22,875 nucleotides of DNA, from NCBI GenBank assembly GCA_003118195.1, contig BEXV01000632.1, forward strand, positions 12,896-35,770, given 5' to 3'. The position numbers and the translations under genes are program-made. Below, piece by piece: positions 22,601 through 22,875 of this stretch; the stretch's first letter is position 1, and each line of letters begins with the position of its first letter. The notes under the pieces were generated by a model, which made no database searches, was not told where the DNA came from, and saw only the letters and a list, made by a program, of their open reading frames with translations. Source of the stretch: Hemicentrotus pulcherrimus. Its lineage: Eukaryota > Echinodermata > Echinoidea > Camarodonta > Strongylocentrotidae.

Positions 22601-22667
22601 CATCATCTCAGCTATCGAGATGACATCGATGTCGGGAAGGTCACTGCCGGAGAGCTCTTCCACAGCC
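13359..22667 (-). CDS. Multi-Death-domain ZU5-UPA-Death protein (5'-partial, spliced)
   Basis: Spliced gene read on the minus strand. Exons: 22667-22384, (21914-21905 proposed), 21028-20769, 20159-20058, 19424-19131, 18218-17964, 17682-17347, 16770-16544, 16047-15913, 15149-14996, 14442-14409, 13680-13359. Summed coding length is 2,413 nt, giving one leading base plus 803 codons and a stop, in phase throughout. The order is DD1, DD2, linker, DD3, DD4, ZU5, UPA, linker, DD5. ZU5-UPA-DD is the closed supramodule known from UNC5, PIDD1 and ankyrins, where ZU5 and UPA restrain the Death domain. Death domains make homotypic contacts with adaptors in apoptotic and innate-immune complexes. No membrane segment is visible in this part, so a cytosolic scaffold is likely, but the N-terminus is outside the window. 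The exact partner is unknown. Confidence 0.88.
13760..13852. repeat. ~32-bp minisatellite, three degenerate units
   Basis: Units start with GCCTGTTCAGTTATGA, GCCTCATTCAGTTATGA and GCCCGTTCAGATATGA. The first two continue to AAACCTTAA. It lies in the last intron. Confidence 0.65.
14184..14375 (+). mobile_element. tRNA-derived SINE, copy 2
   Basis: A box TAGTCAAGTGG (14186-14196) and B box GGTTCAAATCC (14224-14234), then a tail with TTGGCAAGACACTAATCC, ATTTGCCACAATCTACCCAG, GTGAGGTAAATGGG and CCAGGTAGGATAATTC. The tail is shared with the other two copies and is of the kind seen in sea-urchin tRNA-like SINEs (from memory). It lies in the last intron, antisense to the gene, about 30 nt from the donor of the 34-nt exon. 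Ends approximate. Confidence 0.82.
14409..14442 (-). CDS. Exon: 34-nt linker before the last Death domain
   Basis: The acceptor is CTATTAACAACAG and the donor is ACTGACGC|GTAAGT, with six of six intron bases at consensus. It enters in phase 1 and leaves in phase 2, encoding VEPDYGVDGTDA across the joins. Both neighbours require exactly these phases (UPA exon ends phase 1, final exon needs two bases), which strongly supports such a small exon. It is an acidic hinge between UPA and Death domain 5. Confidence 0.82.
14996..15149 (-). CDS. Exon: end of UPA domain
   Basis: A 154-nt exon, phase 0 in and phase 1 out. The acceptor is CATCACCCTGTAAG and the donor is ATAGAAG|GTAAGT. It encodes 51 residues: IAIGKLLAEESSVLSFELEF, SPFEDGEKTFNLSIQQG, then a Thr/Asn-rich tail. 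Alternating hydrophobic strands fit the closing beta-strands of UPA. About 51 bp of this exon is duplicated at 15245-15295 in the intron before it. Confidence 0.85.
15245..15295 (-). pseudogene. Duplicated fragment of the UPA exon
   Basis: Matches 15081-15131 inside the UPA exon, 164 bp away in the same orientation. 27 consecutive bases are identical (15258-15284 versus 15094-15120) and the side toward 15245 differs at three or four positions. The minus-strand frame is still open, giving GSSVLSFELDFLPF where the exon has ESSVLSFELEFSPF. Pyrimidine-rich sequence lies just 5' on the minus strand. It is probably a local duplication decaying inside the intron. Confidence 0.75.
15913..16047 (-). 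CDS. Exon: middle of UPA domain
   Basis: A 135-nt exon, phase 0 at both ends. The acceptor is TTTTATTTAAG and the donor is AAAGCG|GTGAGT. It encodes 45 residues: DIERAEEELSEPFSTVTN, then FSVESTTTDLLISFSDGF and IQKQKA. It fits the centre of a UPA domain, where a helix with acidic residues is followed by strands. An open frame on the plus strand over the same bases is antisense. Assignment rests on phase, splice sites and fit between the two UPA-containing neighbours. Confidence 0.82.
16544..16770 (-). CDS. Exon: end of ZU5 and start of UPA
   Basis: A 227-nt exon. The acceptor is TTATTCATCAAG and the donor is ACCTATAAAG|GTATG. It enters in phase 1 and leaves in phase 0. It encodes ~76 residues. 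DTVVFPTNHLQLFALSST is the last ZU5 strand pair, and FRCVTFQPLF with KVTLRVYVTHPYRRPIK opens the UPA domain (compare the RVYC-x-HDT pattern of UPA). At the site where PIDD1 and UNC5CL self-cleave (His-Phe-Ser), this protein has His-Leu-Gln. Confidence 0.88.
16925..17035. other. GC-rich island in the ZU5 intron, possible repeat fragment
   Basis: Much richer in GC than the surrounding intron, with CCGGGCTCTGCCGGGG and AAAACCCGGTCCACGC. The adjacent exons join in phase without it, so it is not needed as an exon. It looks like a fragment of an interspersed repeat, but I cannot name the family. Confidence 0.3.
17347..17682 (-). CDS. Exon: ZU5 domain, main part
   Basis: A 336-nt symmetric phase 1-1 exon. 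The acceptor is AATCATAACAG and the donor is GACTAG|GTATTA. It encodes ~112 residues. ZU5 signature in order: ILDHREGVVELRELDIRISI, PAGAL, VVTIRVPREG, DGEVLITPVVECS, LLEPATVVLPHCVG, then GMILYTKTR. This closely follows the ZU5 beta-sandwich of UNC5, PIDD1, ankyrin and ZO-1 families (PPGAL, LSPVVECGP, PVILEVPHC in the consensus). The remaining ZU5 strands are on the next exon. In UNC5 and PIDD1 this domain packs on UPA and the Death domain to keep it inactive. Confidence 0.93.
17964..18218 (-). CDS. Exon: Death domain 4
   Basis: A 255-nt symmetric phase 1-1 exon. The acceptor is GATTATTTCTAG and the donor is GCTGCAA|GTAATG (a weak -1 base, but the frame and domain end support it). It encodes ~85 residues with a full Death pattern: SLEELYKRMGSMSDLLQLAS (helices 1-2), DASDIMHAM (helix 3), VVMHMLREWLRRGG (helix 5), LLEIVQAFRFNDAVESIAA (helix 6). 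It is immediately followed by the ZU5 exon after a 281-nt intron. The LINE fragment upstream ends ~25 nt before the acceptor. Confidence 0.88.
18243..18969 (-). pseudogene. 5'-truncated LINE 3' end (L2/CR1/jockey-like)
   Basis: A 111-codon frame (18969-18634) matches the C-terminal end of LINE reverse-transcriptase ORFs: NLFYKSIFLFNCVVWFGA, then the region with RVTKLTGI and RILQKAKQII. After one in-frame TAA (18634-18636) the same frame continues with LLRSGRRMRSLKYRTGRY, then SVRLYNQME, and a natural stop at 18529-18531. This is the conserved C-terminus of L2/CR1-type elements. The 3' part has AATAAA (18276-18281) and a TTGAAT-type tail. There is no endonuclease or RT catalytic core, so it is dead. 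It lies in the intron between Death modules 3 and 4. Confidence 0.85.
19003..19125. repeat. Low-complexity GTGGTCGTCAAAG and CA-rich stretch
   Basis: About 19015-19060 has three degenerate units of GTGGTCGTCAAAG. 19066-19120 is CA-rich (ACCCACACACACACGCAC). Together they gave several overlapping false open frames. Located just inside the intron after Death module 3. Confidence 0.7.
19131..19424 (-). CDS. Exon: Death-like domain 3 (divergent)
   Basis: A 294-nt symmetric phase 1-1 exon. The acceptor is TTTACTATAG and the donor is AAACAG|GTTTGC. It encodes ~98 residues: an acidic lead (DQDNYVDDISKSGG), then SLPLAWKLGKALCLEDDVIA, which matches Death helix 2 and 3 spacing, then KVARQLVDDSW and KKMAELLLEYN for helices 5-6. 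The usual ML-x-x-W is altered to QLVDDSW, so it is the most divergent module. A CARD- or DED-like six-helix fold cannot be excluded by eye, but the position between Death modules supports a Death fold. The intron 3' of it starts in a CA-rich and GTGGTCGTC-rich low-complexity stretch. Confidence 0.78.
20058..20159 (-). CDS. Exon: basic linker between Death domains 2 and 3, GC donor
   Basis: A 102-nt exon with phase 1 at both ends. The acceptor is TTTAGTTGTAG. The end reads GATTCAG|GCAAGTAAT, so the intron would begin with GC rather than GT; CAG|GCAAGT is the usual strong form of GC-AG introns. It encodes ~34 residues, serine-rich then basic (GGSSPEKKPTMRRLLPSKR), then VDYVEIIRTTDS. No fold is recognised; it looks like a flexible hinge and may be phosphorylated (inference). 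Both flanking exons fit its phase. It could be skipped without changing frame. Confidence 0.72.
20211..20430 (+). mobile_element. tRNA-derived SINE, copy 3
   Basis: A box TGGTATAGTGA (20222-20232) and B box GGTTCAAGTCC (20264-20274). After this comes GCGGCACTAATGT, then ATTTGCCACCCTCCACCCAA and AAATGGGAACC, the same tail as the SINEs at 5820-5994 and 14184-14375. It lies in the intron between Death domain 2 and the linker exon, about 50 nt before that exon's acceptor, antisense to the gene. Only the head is tRNA-like. Confidence 0.85.
20769..21028 (-). CDS. Exon: Death domain 2
   Basis: The acceptor is CTATCAATCACAG and the donor is CCGAGG|GTAGGC. It starts one base before a codon boundary (needs phase 2) and leaves in phase 1. 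It encodes ~86 residues opening EVPDKILLALASRI. Death-domain pattern: EQFFVIGKKLGF (helix 2), ELEHIQHR (helix 3), QMLSSWKASQ (helix 5 with the conserved Trp), then EAIEVMKRVWESI (helix 6). The C-terminal tail TASTPEKSE leads into the next linker exon. A plus-strand frame over the same bases is antisense and not a gene. Confidence 0.88.
21040..21900. other. Large intron sequence with an unidentified GC-rich block
   Basis: The proposed intron between the microexon and Death domain 2. 21470-21620 is GC-richer than its surroundings (GGGGGGCGGGTCGGCGGC, GCGGCATGCCGC) and open in several frames, but I recognise no domain. It may be a transposon fragment. Confidence 0.35.
21905..21914 (-). CDS. Proposed 10-nt microexon
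   Basis: CTACAACTGG on the minus strand lies between an AATTACCAG acceptor and a full-consensus donor GTAAGT. Its length of 10 converts phase 1 (end of the DD1 exon) to phase 2 (start of the DD2 exon), which is exactly what is missing. The joined codons read Ala-Thr-Thr-Gly without a stop. Upstream there is no other AG for about 120 nt, and a pyrimidine tract lies ~45-60 nt away, as for a distant branch point. This is inference; another cryptic exon in the 1.35-kb gap could serve instead. Confidence 0.4.
22384..22667 (-). CDS. Exon: Death domain 1
   Basis: First exon visible. The acceptor is ATAATTTTCAG before the first base and the donor is ATATCAG|GTTAGT. It enters with one base of a split codon and leaves with one base (phase 1). 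It encodes ~94 residues. The core resembles a Death domain: helix-2 segment NQFYDLGVALGF, helix-3 segment QQLDVIEYR, and the hallmark helix-5 DMLVTWRKR, followed by EAKETFVSLMKSL. The acidic stretch SGSDLPDIDV precedes it. Earlier exons must lie beyond 22,875. The only open issue is the phase-1 end, which does not fit the phase needed by the next recognised Death exon; a 10-nt microexon at 21905-21914 would fix this. Confidence 0.88.
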
Positions 22668-22875
22668 CTGAAAATTATACAAATCTGATTTGGCAAACAG
22701 AGAGACGGCCTGCCTATGAAGAGATTATCTTGTGTTTCCCTTGAAATTGTTTTCCTATTGAAAACTGTCTGTAAAGATAATCTGCCTATAAGATCGATTT
22801 TCTATTCTCCCTTGAACAGTCTTTATACATAGGTTGCACTGCAGTAACACACAACAAAATTTGGGGGGGGGGGGG
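22668..22875. other. Intron sequence upstream of Death domain 1
   Basis: Ends in a run of 13 G at the window edge. No further exon was recognised. The run may be real or mark an assembly edge. Confidence 0.5.

Noticed and set aside
22406..22744. 112-codon plus-strand frame
   Set aside because: Antisense of the Death domain 1 exon; the minus strand carries the recognisable domain and splice sites.
22863..22875. Poly-G run as a biological signal
   Set aside because: It is at the very edge of the window, so it cannot be told from an assembly edge.

Overview
This window is invertebrate nuclear DNA. It is AT-rich, has spliced genes with short introns, and carries many repeats: tRNA-derived SINEs, a LINE tail, Tc1/mariner-like foldback elements and a satellite. 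The SINE tail motif together with a ZU5/UPA/Death-domain gene suggests a marine deuterostome, most likely an echinoderm such as a sea urchin. That assignment is inference. No prokaryotic operon, rRNA gene or CRISPR array is visible.

The only convincing gene is on the minus strand, from about 22,667 down to a stop codon at 13,359-13,361. I could follow eleven exons, plus one proposed 10-nt microexon, with compatible splice phases throughout. They encode the last ~803 residues of a protein whose 5' end lies beyond the window. The order is Death domain 1, Death domain 2, a basic linker, a divergent Death-like domain 3, Death domain 4, ZU5, UPA, a short linker, and a C-terminal Death domain 5. 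The C-terminal ZU5-UPA-Death part is the regulatory module of UNC5 netrin receptors, PIDD1 and ankyrins. The four Death-fold modules stacked in front of it are unusual and suggest a soluble scaffold for apoptosis or innate signalling. One intron appears to use a GC donor. The HF-S autoproteolysis motif of PIDD1/UNC5CL is absent at the expected place.

Layout: 1-2,512 is a satellite of ~148-bp dimers, interrupted by a 416-bp foldback element that sits exactly on a TA dinucleotide of the repeat. 2,513-7,595 is a mosaic of repeats: one copy of a ~190-bp dispersed repeat, GC-rich hairpin tandem repeats, a second copy of the dispersed repeat, a SINE, and a 1.5-kb TA-flanked element with many CGTAA-type subrepeats. 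7,595-13,050 is mostly unassigned AT-rich DNA with a perfect-looking hairpin near 9.36 kb, a third dispersed-repeat copy, and an 881-bp foldback element with CAGTGCGTCCC-type ends. 13,050-22,667 is the Death-domain gene. Its introns carry two further SINEs, a LINE 3' fragment, a minisatellite and a duplicated piece of one exon.
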